The notes beneath the pieces were generated by a model. The model had not been told where the DNA came from, did not search any database, and worked only from the letters and a program-made list of their open reading frames with translations. A DNA stretch of 64,000 nt, taken from the NCBI RefSeq assembly GCF_005886805.2, contig NZ_CP045430.1, positions 620,001 to 684,000 on the forward strand, given 5' to 3'. This DNA is from Pseudoalteromonas rubra. GTDB taxonomy: Bacteria > Pseudomonadota > Gammaproteobacteria > Enterobacterales > Alteromonadaceae. Positions 37,139 to 46,689 of the stretch are shown here, piece after piece; the first letter of the stretch is position 1, and each line of letters opens with the position of its first letter. A program made the translations under genes and the position numbers.

Positions 37139-37390
37139 TTACTGTTTAAGCTGCGCTTTTGCCTGCTCGACTTTATCGTAGTCAAGACCCAACTCCTGAA
37201 CCGCTTCTTTAATCAGTCCCGGGTTCTGCATCACTAAAGCCATCAGCTGCTGTAGTTTTTCAGCTGGAATATTAAGCTGCTGAACAACGGCCATAGCCAT
37301 CAGCGGATTTTCAGTCAGCGCCTGAAATACCTCATTTATTTTTTCATCACTGATGTTGTGCTCTTTGAGTAAAGCAATAATGGGATTCAT
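37139..37390 (-). CDS. small DUF2999-like protein
   Basis: 83 aa from ATG 37390, chosen because the protein then begins MNPIIALLKEHNISDEKINE, the usual opening of this short helical family in Vibrio, Shewanella and Pseudoalteromonas. The rest alternates short helices with NPLMAMAVVQQLNIP and NPGLIKEAVQELGLD, a pair of related motifs. No catalytic residues are evident. It starts 17 bp after the RsmB-like gene and probably shares its transcript. The longer frame to 37459 overlaps that gene and is unlikely. Confidence 0.8.
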   Translation of the reverse strand: MNPIIALLKEHNISDEKINEVFQALTENPLMAMAVVQQLNIPAEKLQQLMALVMQNPGLIKEAVQELGLDYDKVEQAKAQLKQ

Positions 37391-37406
37391 ATGTTTTTGT
37401 CCTATT

Positions 37407-38612
37407 TTAATCTTGTGGTAGTTCGTTACGGCGCAATACGGCGCCATAAAATCCGTCAAACTCTGAATTTATCCCCGGCAGCAAACTTAGTTCCTGTTGT
37501 AGAGTCCAGTCAGGGTTTGCGTCTAAAAACTGTGCGACCTGTTGCTGATTTTCAACCGGAAGTACAGAGCAGGTTGCATACACCAGTTTGCCACCCGGAC
37601 GGCACATCTGGCTATATCGTTGTAGCAGGTCGGCCTGAAGCGCAATCAGATCGTCAATGCTTTGCTCGCTAAGGTGCCATTTGCTATCTGGGTTACGGCG
37701 TAACACACCGGTCCCGGAGCATGGCACATCAAGTAAAACCCGATCAAACTTATCTTTGAGGCGTTTGATGGTTTTATTGTTTTTAATCGCCCTCGTCTCA
37801 ATCATATGGCAGCCGGCACGCTTTGCCCGCTTTTTAAGCGTATCCAGCTTATGCTGATGGATGTCCATCGACAACAGACGGCCTTTATTCTTCATTAAGG
37901 CTGCAAGATGTAAGCTTTTACCGCCAGCCCCCGCACACGCATCAACCACTTTCATGCCTGGCGAAACATCCAGTAACGGCGCAATTTGCTGAGAGCCTGC
38001 ATCTTGCATTTCACACTCACCTGCCTGGAATGCGCTGGATTTAAATAGCTTATCTACCGCCTGAATGACCAACGCATCAGGTAGCGTAGCAGAAACGTGC
38101 TCACAGGAGATCTGTTCCCGCTCCAATTTACTAGCCAAGGCGTCTGTCGAAGTTTTTAAGGTATTGGCTCTAATATAATAACCCGGAGCGCGATTTAACG
38201 CTTCAGCAACCTCTGGCCATTGCTCGCCAAGCTGAGAGCTCCCCAAAGCATTCAGCCAGTCTGGATAGCTAAGCTGAATCGCTTGTGGCGCTGTGTTCAG
38301 TCGAGTTAATAGCTCAGCCTTTGAAAAGTCTCGCATTTCTGGCCAATCGGGGACCGGCTTATCAGTGAGTAACTGAAAAGCCTGCCAAACAGGCCAAAAA
38401 TCTTGCTCGCTGGCATTACTAATATAGGCTAACTTGCGAATAAAGCGCACGAGGTCATACAGAGTTGTAACAAAATACGCTTTGTCTTCACGACGCCAGT
38501 GGGGATTGTCGTATAAGTGGTGCTGTATGACTTTGTCAGCATATAAAGATTGTTGGAATATTCCGTTAAATGCGGTGTGTAAAGTACTGATAAGTTGACG
38601 ATCAACGGTCAC
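37407..38612 (-). CDS. RsmB/NOP-family 23S/16S rRNA m5C methyltransferase
   Basis: This 401-aa SAM-dependent RNA cytosine-C5 methyltransferase has SAM motif I (VVDACAGAGGKSLHLA, about residue 222), LLDVPCSGTGVLRRNPDSKW with the first conserved Cys, and LVYATCSVLPVENQ with the second. The N-terminal 200 aa form a helical RNA-binding part. The gene is shorter than E. coli rsmB (429 aa) and its N-terminal half is diverged, so it may be a paralogue with another target position. It acts on rRNA in the cytoplasm. Confidence 0.9.
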   Translation of the reverse strand: MTVDRQLISTLHTAFNGIFQQSLYADKVIQHHLYDNPHWRREDKAYFVTTLYDLVRFIRKLAYISNASEQDFWPVWQAFQLLTDKPVPDWPEMRDFSKAELLTRLNTAPQAIQLSYPDWLNALGSSQLGEQWPEVAEALNRAPGYYIRANTLKTSTDALASKLEREQISCEHVSATLPDALVIQAVDKLFKSSAFQAGECEMQDAGSQQIAPLLDVSPGMKVVDACAGAGGKSLHLAALMKNKGRLLSMDIHQHKLDTLKKRAKRAGCHMIETRAIKNNKTIKRLKDKFDRVLLDVPCSGTGVLRRNPDSKWHLSEQSIDDLIALQADLLQRYSQMCRPGGKLVYATCSVLPVENQQQVAQFLDANPDWTLQQELSLLPGINSEFDGFYGAVLRRNELPQD

Positions 38613-38862
38613 GCGGTGTTCTCTGCCTGCAAATATTGAATATGAATTGTAGCGCTTTTAAGCGGCTCAAACCACTGATGGATGCAGTGTCAGCGCTTCA
38701 ATGTGAGCGGGCTGTTGCCAGACCCAGTCAAAGAGCAGAAAAAATCAAAAAGCCAACAAATTAATCATATTGACGACACCAGCTCTAGATACCAGGTTAA
38801 ATGTACCCACAACAGGAAAATCTTTGGGGGGTACGAGTTAAATCAATAACTAAAGAAATGTT

Positions 38863-39075
38863 ATGAAACGACAAGTAAGAGAGTCGAATCTGAAATCTCT
38901 ATCTCAACCCCAGCAACTTAACCAGGCTCAGACACCCAATGTGGCCGGTGGCCAGATTGAACCAAACAGCAACTATCGAACTTATCGTAACTGCCCTCCT
39001 CCGGGTGATTCGATGGCTTGTGCCCCTGCACAGGAGATGATTTGTGTGATCACAGGTCCCTGCAGCGACTTCTAA
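38863..39075 (+). CDS. putative RiPP-type precursor peptide with double-Gly leader
   Basis: This 70-aa peptide starts with a basic, hydrophilic leader (VRESNLKSLSQPQQLNQAQ) and reaches TPNVAGG with Gly at 29-30. A 40-residue core follows with four Cys (44, 53, 61, 67) and several Pro and Tyr residues. The leader pattern, LKSLS followed by a TPxVAGG end, resembles orphan leader peptides of ribosomal natural products in Alteromonadales. No modification enzyme or peptidase-transporter gene is nearby: upstream is the methyltransferase and downstream a lipoprotein. It may be modified by enzymes encoded elsewhere, or be a small disulphide protein. Confidence 0.6.
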   Translation: MKRQVRESNLKSLSQPQQLNQAQTPNVAGGQIEPNSNYRTYRNCPPPGDSMACAPAQEMICVITGPCSDF

Positions 39076-39295
39076 TCCCACAAATAGTTTAAACTAACAA
39101 AGGCAGCGCTTATCTGCAGTCTGCCTTGATGCAACTATCGCCCCCACAGACTTGCCCGCAGGTATCAAAAAACAAATCTATCAGTTTTGAATACAAATCA
39201 AGCATGCTGTCCACAAGACAAGTACATGCGAAGTTTGTTAGAATGAAATTGATATTAAAATGTCAAAAAACAAGAGTTTATAAATTGGAGATAAG

Positions 39296-40666
39296 ATGAA
39301 GTATAAAGGACTTTTTATCGCTGTCAGTGCAGCACTAACACTCGCGGCGTGTGGCGGCTCATCAAACGATAACTCGGTTGCAAGCAAAGAACAACAAACA
39401 AAACCCATTATTACCTCAACACCAACGCCAGACAAGCCAGCCCCTGTATTTTCAGTGACAGCAACACTGGGTAGCGCATGCAGTAACGCGACCACACCGA
39501 CAGTTGCAGAAGTGATTTTTCATAATGTCAGTGGCAAGGTCATCTCTAGCGCAAAAACAGGCGTAGATGGCAAACTCGCGCAGACTCTGCCAGAAAATAC
39601 ACATCATGTTTCGCTAATCGCTAAAAGCACGAATAACGAACCGATGGCAACTCAGTTATTTACATTGCTGGATGTTGCTAACACTGATTATGGCATCATT
39701 GAATTTGACCGACAGCAAACCTGTGACTTCCCCAGAAAAGAAGTTGATCTCAGTGCACTTTCTGCCAGTCAACCTGATTACTATATCAGCGGGCTGCTAG
39801 GCGACGAAATGGCCTTACATGACGCGCTACCTGGCAGCACATATATTGATGCTGAAAGTAAAAATACGATCCTACATATTAGTAACGAAGACTACAGTGA
39901 TGTTCGTGGTGGTCTGTTCAACCTGGAAGGCTCAGATCCACTCGAGTTAACGGATGAAGCATTTGATAGCCCAGGTGTGAGAGTTAATGTCGTCGACTTA
40001 CCTTTATCACAAATAGACAGTGTGAACTCTCGTGTACTCCTGGCGTCATTCGACGATAGTGAGCAACTCAGCACGCAATTTCTAGTTGGTCCTAATTATC
40101 GTCATAAATATATTTTTCCTGAACTTGCAACCACCAGCTATGCATACAACTCTATTTCCGAGCGCGCAGCTTTACCTGGCTTCGATATGTTTACCAGTTC
40201 TGCCACCGTGCATAGCATTTCTGATGACGGTCAACCCAGCGAAACTGATCCGCTGCTTTATGACGCGGCTTTACAAAATGCCTTTATGCAGTTTGCACAG
40301 TCTATGGCCCAGCAGAGCAATGGCAACCTATTCGAGTATGACTTCTCCGATGTTGATGATCGCATCAACCTGGTCGCCATCACATTGCGCTGGGACGATA
40401 CCATCAATGGCGAAGTTAAATGGGAAATTCTCAGTAAACCCCAGGCAACTATCCCCACCTTTGAGTTTGGTACAAGCCTAAATATGGCTGTCGACACTGT
40501 TGAAGGCTTTGAACTAAACTTGGATGTGGCAGCAATGAATTTCACTGGAGAATTTGACGCCCTAAGACTGGAGTTTCAAAAGGGAGCGGCTGGAAATATG
40601 TATACCGATACTTCACTCTTAAAAGGGGCAGCTGTTTATAGTTTTGAAATTGAAGCGTCTGAGTAA
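39296..40666 (+). CDS. lipoprotein of unknown function, 456 aa
   Basis: The signal peptide ends in lipobox LAAC (Cys19), followed by a Gly/Ser/Asn/Thr-rich linker to about residue 50. The mature protein has an N-terminal beta-rich part with VAEVIFHNVSGKVISS, which looks like a carboxypeptidase-regulatory or Ig-type fold. The larger second part is acidic and has few Cys. No enzymatic motif is visible. It is probably an outer-membrane lipoprotein. The gene ends before a strong terminator at 40731. Confidence 0.75.
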   Translation: MKYKGLFIAVSAALTLAACGGSSNDNSVASKEQQTKPIITSTPTPDKPAPVFSVTATLGSACSNATTPTVAEVIFHNVSGKVISSAKTGVDGKLAQTLPENTHHVSLIAKSTNNEPMATQLFTLLDVANTDYGIIEFDRQQTCDFPRKEVDLSALSASQPDYYISGLLGDEMALHDALPGSTYIDAESKNTILHISNEDYSDVRGGLFNLEGSDPLELTDEAFDSPGVRVNVVDLPLSQIDSVNSRVLLASFDDSEQLSTQFLVGPNYRHKYIFPELATTSYAYNSISERAALPGFDMFTSSATVHSISDDGQPSETDPLLYDAALQNAFMQFAQSMAQQSNGNLFEYDFSDVDDRINLVAITLRWDDTINGEVKWEILSKPQATIPTFEFGTSLNMAVDTVEGFELNLDVAAMNFTGEFDALRLEFQKGAAGNMYTDTSLLKGAAVYSFEIEASE

Positions 40667-40730
40667 TATCTATATAGCTGAGTACAGTGATTTCTATTAA
40701 CTTTCAGCACCAATAACATACTAGATATAG

Positions 40731-40760
40731 AAACGGCCTGTTCAGAAACAGGCCGTTTTT
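40731..40760 (+). terminator. terminator between the lipoprotein and the convergent small gene
   Basis: AAACGGCCTGTT (40731-40742) pairs perfectly with AACAGGCCGTTT (40747-40758) with loop CAGA, followed by TT. It serves the lipoprotein gene. It could also work from the opposite side, where the arm begins with AAA. Confidence 0.85.
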
Positions 40761-40779
40761 ACTTTAGTTGTAAAACACA

Positions 40780-41127
40780 CTAATCAAAAACATAGAAAAA
40801 GTTTGCAGCATTTATTTTTTGAGCATTCTCGGGACCACACACAACAGGATCATGTAAATACACTTTCATTCTTTTTCCAGATGCATATGCCATCAGCAAA
40901 GTGCTGTAAAATTTGTCAGGATCGGTTGCATCACTTGTCAAAAAGAATAGTTTTTTCTTATCTCCACATTGGCTAACGTTAGCTTCAGTGGTGAAAAAAG
41001 TTGAATTAGAGCCATATTGGCCCACCGATGTGATTCTGGTTGCTACAGTCCAACCCTCAGCGAATGCGAAGGCATTAAAAAGCAAAAGACTAATTCCAAA
41101 GGCAAATTTGAAACTTGCTAATTTCAT
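40780..41127 (-). CDS. small exported protein, paralogue of the one at 56904
   Basis: 115 aa from ATG 41127, chosen for the signal peptide (MKLASFKFAFGISLLLF, cleavage after FAFA) and for AAGAGA just upstream. The mature part of about 92 aa has two Cys and the segment FYSTLLMAYASGKRMKVYL, which aligns with MVSVAMMAYATGETVHIKG in the protein at 56904-57248. The family seems to be small exported beta-rich proteins (perhaps DUF5992-like). The function is unknown. Confidence 0.75.
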   Translation of the reverse strand: MKLASFKFAFGISLLLFNAFAFAEGWTVATRITSVGQYGSNSTFFTTEANVSQCGDKKKLFFLTSDATDPDKFYSTLLMAYASGKRMKVYLHDPVVCGPENAQKINAANFFYVFD

Positions 41128-41404
41128 TCTCTTATTTCCCCTATATTTTAAAATGAAACAAAGCATTTTGAGTAAAAAAACACTCTAAAAAATACGTTAT
41201 GAAAAACAGATTGTACCTTTATTGATTATATCATAATCAACTTTTAGGAAAAGCCTGTTCATCACTCGGACATATTTATTTACTTTCATTACTGTATTGC
41301 TTTTAATTTAACCTACAGAATAGGCAAGCCCTGCGACAATTTGCCACATTTCAAACTCACTTAAGTTCATTATACTCGCGGCAATTTCTCCAAGAGTCAT
41401 CGTT

Positions 41405-44032
41405 ATGTTTTCATATTCTAAAATTTCCGTTGCGCTGATGGGTTTGAGTCTCTCGTATTTTGCTTCTGCGCAGCAAACTGTTCATATAGAACGCTTTGAA
41501 GTCACAGGTTCTAAAATTCAAAACATTGAACTGGAGTCGGCAAGCCCCATCACTACCTTAACGGCCGAAGATCTGTCTATAACGGGCCTGTCTAACCTTG
41601 AAGAGGTACTGCAAGGCTTGAATATATCGGCAGGGTCTGCTGGCAATGCTACCAATGCGTACTGGACCAACAACGGGTATGCAACAGCGCAAATTAACCT
41701 GCGTGGTATGGGGATCAAGCGCACCCTGGTTTTACTCAATGGTAAACGCATTGTCGCAGGAGGAACTGGCGCCAATGACAGCCCGGACCTTAATATGATC
41801 CCAATGGAAAGTGTCGAGCGCATTGACATTTTAAAAGATGGGGCATCAGCAATTTATGGTGCCGATGCCGTTGCGGGCGTTGTCAATATCATAACTAAAA
41901 CCGACTTTGAAGGCGCAATACTCTTAGCCAAAATTGGCCAAAGTAGCAAAAAAGATACCGAAAATGCAGAACTGAATTTTTCCGCAGGTAGTCAGTTCAA
42001 CAAAGGCCATGCTACCATCAATGTAAATTACGTCGACAACGGAAATGCGCTTCAATCCAGGCGTAATCCCTGCCCGTTAACTGAAGCAGACGGAAAACTG
42101 GTCTGTATTTCATCAGGTTCAACCATAGGTGGACGGGCACTGTTAGCCGATGGTCAGGAAGTACAGTTTAATCAGGTTGCCGGACAAAATGGCGACCATT
42201 ACGCAACCTATGATAATAGTAAACATGGGTACAACTGGTTTGGAGCGCTCAACGCATACAGCCCTATGCAGCGCCTTAACCTGGCAACGTTTGTCTCCTA
42301 TGAACTTACCGCGGCGGTTCAGCTTAATGCTTCTGTGCTTTACGCCAACCGCCAGTCGGATCAAATCGTTACCCCCAGAAGTTTTCAACCAGTTGATGTA
42401 TCCTCGCAATTTGTCTTCAACCCCACCGGGCAAGACCTTACTTTAAAGCGTCGACGAAATACCGAAGTGCTCGATCCTAAGTTTTATCAGGAAACAAACA
42501 CGACCCAAACAACCTTTGCTTTGTCAGGCGAATTGTCAAATAACTGGTTGTGGCAAGCCAGTTACAATTGGGGGAAAAACACGGGCACAGATGGCTGGAG
42601 CCATGACTTTGACGACGCCCGAGTAGCCCAAACACTCAATGCACAGGTCTGTAGCTCGAAACTGAATGCGGTCATCCCCTGCGGAGATTACTTTGGGGTT
42701 GATGAACTTACCCCAGAAGTCATCAACTACGTAACCTATCAGCGCCAAGGTACAGGCGGCAATCGACTTCAGTCACTTAATTTTGAATTAACTGGTGATA
42801 TTACGGAACTGCAAACGGGCACTCTGGCATTTGCGACCGGCTTAACGATACGCAAAGAAAATGGCTGGCGTCATCCTGATCCCATCGCAATAAGCAATGG
42901 TGAAGAGGATGCGATTGCAGGCGGCTCCGAAGTGAAAGAATCATTTTTGGAGATTTCAGTCCCACTGCTAAACGACTTACCCTATGCGCAGTCAGTAAAA
43001 ACGGACATGGCACTACGTTATTCCGATTACCAATATTTTAATGCAGAAACCACCTATAAACTCGGCTTAACCTGGCGTGTAAACCAACATTGGCTACTAA
43101 GAAGTGTGCGCTCCAGCGCTTTCAGAACTCCAACCATTACCGAACAATTTGGCGGCACCAATGTTGAAAACCTCATCACGATAGACCCCTGTGAAGGTGC
43201 AACGGGTCAGATATTGGTTCACTGTACAGCTGAAGGTATACCCAATGATTTTGTGCAGGACGGCTCAACCATCAGAACAGGGGTTGGCGGTAACCCTGGC
43301 GTTGGGCCGGAAACAGCCAATACCATCACGTTAGGGGTCGTATTTCAAAATGCACTGGTGTCAGCTTCTTTAGACTACTTCGATATTAAAGTCGATAACG
43401 CCATCAATGCTGTTTCTGGTTCGAACATGTTGCGCCTTTGCTACAGCGACCCGACAACCTACAGCGCCTATTGTGACAGCTTTTCAAGAGACCCTATTAC
43501 ACATCAAATCACAGCGCTTGAAAAACGCCCGATGAATGCAGCGAGTGAACACGTATCCGGGATAGATTTGAACATTCGTATCGACTCTGCACATCAGGCG
43601 TTTGACTTCCGATTTGTCTGGGATACCACCCGCCTACTGAAACATGACAATACCGCTTTTGCCGGCGCAGAAACAGAAGTGTTACTGGGTAAAATCACCT
43701 CAGACAGAGGCAGCTTTAGCAAATGGAAATCGAATCTCACAGCCCAATTCGACATAAAAAAGTGGCAAGGCACATATCGCATTCATTATATCGGCAAAGC
43801 AGAAGATGAAAATGGTGGCGGGCCTATTGGCGCTGAGGTACCCAGCATTATTTATCATCATGCTCAAATCGGTTACTCGGTGTCTGAGACACTTTCTGTA
43901 TCTTTGGGTATAGATAACCTCTTTGACAAACGCCCCCCCTTTTTAACGTCATGGAACGATGCCAACACCGATGTGTTTACCTATGACACGGTCGGACGGC
44001 GCGGCTACCTCAAAGTCAATTATCAATTTTAG
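41405..44032 (+). CDS. TonB-dependent outer-membrane receptor
   Basis: This 875-aa outer-membrane receptor starts with a signal peptide ending FASAQQ. The plug domain follows, starting IERFEVTGSKI, with the segments PITTLTAEDL, LNGKRIVAGG and ILKDGASAIYGADAVAGVVN. The rest is the beta-barrel. It ends in VNYQF, with the terminal Phe typical of outer-membrane barrels. The substrate is unknown; TonB receptors of this GSKI-type in Alteromonadales often import glycans or peptides. The next gene is an inner-membrane BASS transporter on the same strand, a possible partner. Confidence 0.95.
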   Translation: MFSYSKISVALMGLSLSYFASAQQTVHIERFEVTGSKIQNIELESASPITTLTAEDLSITGLSNLEEVLQGLNISAGSAGNATNAYWTNNGYATAQINLRGMGIKRTLVLLNGKRIVAGGTGANDSPDLNMIPMESVERIDILKDGASAIYGADAVAGVVNIITKTDFEGAILLAKIGQSSKKDTENAELNFSAGSQFNKGHATINVNYVDNGNALQSRRNPCPLTEADGKLVCISSGSTIGGRALLADGQEVQFNQVAGQNGDHYATYDNSKHGYNWFGALNAYSPMQRLNLATFVSYELTAAVQLNASVLYANRQSDQIVTPRSFQPVDVSSQFVFNPTGQDLTLKRRRNTEVLDPKFYQETNTTQTTFALSGELSNNWLWQASYNWGKNTGTDGWSHDFDDARVAQTLNAQVCSSKLNAVIPCGDYFGVDELTPEVINYVTYQRQGTGGNRLQSLNFELTGDITELQTGTLAFATGLTIRKENGWRHPDPIAISNGEEDAIAGGSEVKESFLEISVPLLNDLPYAQSVKTDMALRYSDYQYFNAETTYKLGLTWRVNQHWLLRSVRSSAFRTPTITEQFGGTNVENLITIDPCEGATGQILVHCTAEGIPNDFVQDGSTIRTGVGGNPGVGPETANTITLGVVFQNALVSASLDYFDIKVDNAINAVSGSNMLRLCYSDPTTYSAYCDSFSRDPITHQITALEKRPMNAASEHVSGIDLNIRIDSAHQAFDFRFVWDTTRLLKHDNTAFAGAETEVLLGKITSDRGSFSKWKSNLTAQFDIKKWQGTYRIHYIGKAEDENGGGPIGAEVPSIIYHHAQIGYSVSETLSVSLGIDNLFDKRPPFLTSWNDANTDVFTYDTVGRRGYLKVNYQF

Positions 44033-44040
44033 CCTTGTTT

Positions 44041-44066
44041 GGGTGACAAGCCGATCCTTGTCACCC
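44041..44066 (+). terminator. strong hairpin after the receptor gene
   Basis: GGGTGACAAG (44041-44050) pairs perfectly with CTTGTCACCC (44057-44066) with a 6-nt loop, 9 bp after the stop codon. There is no U-tract, so it may be a weak terminator or an mRNA-end stabiliser. Confidence 0.5.
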
Positions 44067-44175
44067 AGCCATGTCGTCATATGCCCTTCACATCCTACCT
44101 GTACAAATTACCTGTAACGGCATATCACATCCGTTGTTAAAATTAAGCTGAACCAGGCAAAACAAGGACAAAAAC

Positions 44176-45045
44176 ATGCCATCTGCTTTAATTGAAATAG
44201 GCTTACCCATTGCGCTAATCCTGATCATGGCTGGCGTCGGCCTGAGTCTGACACGTGCTGATTTTCAACGCGTCTACCATCAACCTAAGAGCTTTTTCAT
44301 CGGAGCAAGCTGTCAGCTTATTTTACTCCCTGCGCTTGCTGTTACGACCATTGCATTGACCGGGTTAAGTGGCGAACTGGCCATAGGTTTATTTATTTTG
44401 GCTCTGTGCCCCGGTGGCACAACGTCCAACCTTTACACTTATTTAGCAAAAGGGGATGTTGGCCTGTCGGTGTCTTTAACCGCGGTTGTTGGCTTTATAA
44501 CCCCTTTTACTCTCCCCTTTCTGGCCGCCTGGGCAATCGGCTATTACGGGCAAAACAACACCTTACTTGAGTTTCCGGTACTCAAGGCCTGGTTACAACT
44601 CATTGTGGTTGGAGTTATCCCCGTATTAGCAGGAATGGCCATCAATGCCAAATGGCCTGAATTTGCAAAAAAAGCCAGTCCGTATATCAGTCGTTTCTCT
44701 GTTGCAGTATTACTGCTGGTGATAATCAGTATCTGTATAAAGCTTGAAGACAAGCTCGTCGATTATCTAATTCTGGCAGGGCCTGCGGTGATCGTACTTA
44801 ACCTCGTTTCTATGCTGGCAGGGTTTCTGGTAGCCCGCACGTTCTTGCATCAAGTCACGCAAACCCGCACCATCACACTGGAAGTCGGATTGCAAAATGG
44901 TACGCTCGCTCTGTTAGTGACCACAGGCTTATTAGGCAATGAAGTGATGTCTATTGCACCAAGCATATACAGCTTGTTTATGTTTATCAGTGCAGGTTTA
45001 TTTACTGCATGGGCAATTAAACAACATAAGCAGGTTCATCATTGA
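44176..45045 (+). CDS. bile acid:sodium symporter family (BASS) transporter
   Basis: This 289-aa inner-membrane transporter has about nine or ten hydrophobic segments. The family motifs are LALCPGGTTSN (about 75-85) and TLEVGLQNGTLALL (about 235-248), both lining the substrate and sodium sites in BASS proteins. Bacterial members carry organic acids, pantoate and others, not only bile acids, so the substrate is open. It lies 143 bp downstream of the TonB receptor. Confidence 0.9.
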   Translation: MPSALIEIGLPIALILIMAGVGLSLTRADFQRVYHQPKSFFIGASCQLILLPALAVTTIALTGLSGELAIGLFILALCPGGTTSNLYTYLAKGDVGLSVSLTAVVGFITPFTLPFLAAWAIGYYGQNNTLLEFPVLKAWLQLIVVGVIPVLAGMAINAKWPEFAKKASPYISRFSVAVLLLVIISICIKLEDKLVDYLILAGPAVIVLNLVSMLAGFLVARTFLHQVTQTRTITLEVGLQNGTLALLVTTGLLGNEVMSIAPSIYSLFMFISAGLFTAWAIKQHKQVHH

Positions 45046-45669
45046 TAGCAAATTGAGTGGATGACACTGACTGCCCGCAGTTGTTAGTAACTGAGTATAC
45101 AGGACAAAACCAGAAACCTAATTGGCAAATATTCTGAAGGATACACAGAACCAGTTGCCGCCTAAACATAACAGGACGTCGATACCTAAGCGGGCTATAT
45201 GACGGTGGATCAATCCGGCTAGCCGCAAGCTGTGCGATAAACAACATCGTGCAGAGTTCCTTCAGTTACAACTCTCAACTAAAGATTGAAAAACGGGATA
45301 ACAAAACCTCACAGATACTGCTACTTCATGCAGCAAGGTCGTCAACCTTTAGCACTTTAATTATTCAGTTAATTTAAGGTGACCAATGTGCTCGCAGTTC
45401 TCAACTTAGGCGTGCCCAGCGCCAAGTTGAGATCCAGTATATTACTTGAAGAGCTAAGCATACTTAGCGACAAGAAGGGATTTAGACGACGCATACCAAC
45501 CGGCACCCCATGCCTTGCTTCTCGCCTTACTTCGCCAGACAGCGAGTCAAATCAAATAATGGGCGTAATGCCCATGTAATATTAATTCTTCTCATTTTCA
45601 TCCAAGCTCTGCTCATGTTTTACACCCGTATTCCTGCAATATCGAGGAGATTTAAACAGCGAATGTAAT
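45046..45669. other. 624-bp region before the giant-protein cassette
   Basis: No supported gene. A short plus-strand frame at 45379-45579 (66 codons) starts with GTG after AAGG but shows no domain-like character. A small hairpin GGGC-GTAAT-GCCC lies at 45559-45571. This region should hold the promoter of the cassette. GAGGAGA occurs about 20 bp before the first ATG, too far for a standard ribosome site, so the start at 45670 is uncertain. Confidence 0.4.
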
Positions 45670-46149
45670 ATGGCCAAGGCGAATATCATTAATGCAAGCC
45701 CAAACCTGCTCTCGGTTAACTTGAATTCGGCACTTGAAAACCATGTGATTAAGGCCGGTGACTCGCTTGCAGATGACAGGGAAAGCCAAACTACGGTTTT
45801 TACTTTTTACGCTTGGTCAGCACAAGTTTCCAGTCATTTAAACAGAGACGTATTTGCGGCAAACGGTAATGACAATACTTTGTTGATATTTTCAACCGCG
45901 TTCGAGAGTTATCAAGCATACCGCATTGTCTCGAATGTATCTGTCAACTTGGAGATTTGTGTCTACGTGTATGGCGACTGGGTTGTTGGAACTGACCAGT
46001 TTGGCAGCACCAAAGATATCTTAGTTGAAAGGCTTTCTCAAACCGAAGCGACTAAGTTACTTGCTGCTTTACCCTCTCATATTCTCAACAACAAACGGCC
46101 ACGGCTTTTGATACCTGGCAGTGAACCGACCAGCTTCATTAGCTATTGA
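45670..46149 (+). CDS. small protein paralogous to its downstream neighbour
   Basis: This 159-aa protein has no signal peptide. It has strong beta-strand character and the segments RDVFAANGNDNTLLIFST and GTDQFGSTKDILVERL. Both recur as RDVFGADNRNNTLVVTSD and GEDQTGSTDGIHISRV in the product of the gene at 46229. The two therefore derive from a duplication. The last 35 residues are an extension absent from the paralogue. It is 79 bp before the next gene and probably co-transcribed with it and the giant gene. Function unknown. Confidence 0.7.
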   Translation: MAKANIINASPNLLSVNLNSALENHVIKAGDSLADDRESQTTVFTFYAWSAQVSSHLNRDVFAANGNDNTLLIFSTAFESYQAYRIVSNVSVNLEICVYVYGDWVVGTDQFGSTKDILVERLSQTEATKLLAALPSHILNNKRPRLLIPGSEPTSFISY

Positions 46150-46228
46150 AATGAGTATATTAATCAATCGGCAATTATCGATTGCAAGCAACCACGGTCT
46201 CAGACCATTTAATATAAAGGACATAAAC

Positions 46229-46600
46229 ATGGCTACAGCAAGCTTTATCAACTCAACAACCAATACCATTCAAGTACGCTTAAACGATGGTGAATTATAC
46301 ACCCTGGAACCCTTTAGTGTTATCACCAGTGATGCTGGTCAACCTTCAGTTATAAAATCCCAGGCGCACCCTTACCCGATAAAAGCCCGGGACGACAGAG
46401 ATGTCTTTGGCGCTGATAATCGTAACAATACTTTGGTTGTTACCTCTGATGCCGCGGCCTCATCGAGCCGCTACACCATTACCACCAACAATACTCGCTT
46501 ACTCAACTTGAATCAGTATTACTTTATTTTTCAAGATCAAGTGACTGGAGAAGACCAAACCGGTTCTACAGACGGTATTCATATCAGTCGTGTTAATTAA
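46229..46600 (+). CDS. small protein, second paralogue of the cassette
   Basis: 123 aa from ATG 46229, chosen because AAAGGACATAAAC precedes it; the longer frame from 46121 overlaps the upstream gene. The N-terminus begins MATASFINSTTNTIQVRLND, and its middle and C-terminal thirds match the upstream paralogue. There is no signal peptide and no Cys. It is rich in Asn, Thr and Ser, with beta-strand alternation. It may be a compact beta-sandwich. It lies 89 bp before the giant gene. Confidence 0.75.
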   Translation: MATASFINSTTNTIQVRLNDGELYTLEPFSVITSDAGQPSVIKSQAHPYPIKARDDRDVFGADNRNNTLVVTSDAAASSSRYTITTNNTRLLNLNQYYFIFQDQVTGEDQTGSTDGIHISRVN

Positions 46601-46689
46601 TACCTGATTTAATCTCGATTTCAGTCAGAGAAAATTTGGACCTACCAAACGGCAGTTTTTTAACTGCCTATTTTTATTAAGGACCCCCC

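Noticed and set aside
44041..44066. Possible attachment site or IS end after the TonB receptor
   Set aside because: The inverted repeat is better read as a transcript-end hairpin; there is no transposase or target duplication.
45379..45579. 66-codon frame upstream of the giant cassette
   Set aside because: GTG start with a doubtful ribosome site; the composition is not distinctive. It remains possible but cannot be supported.
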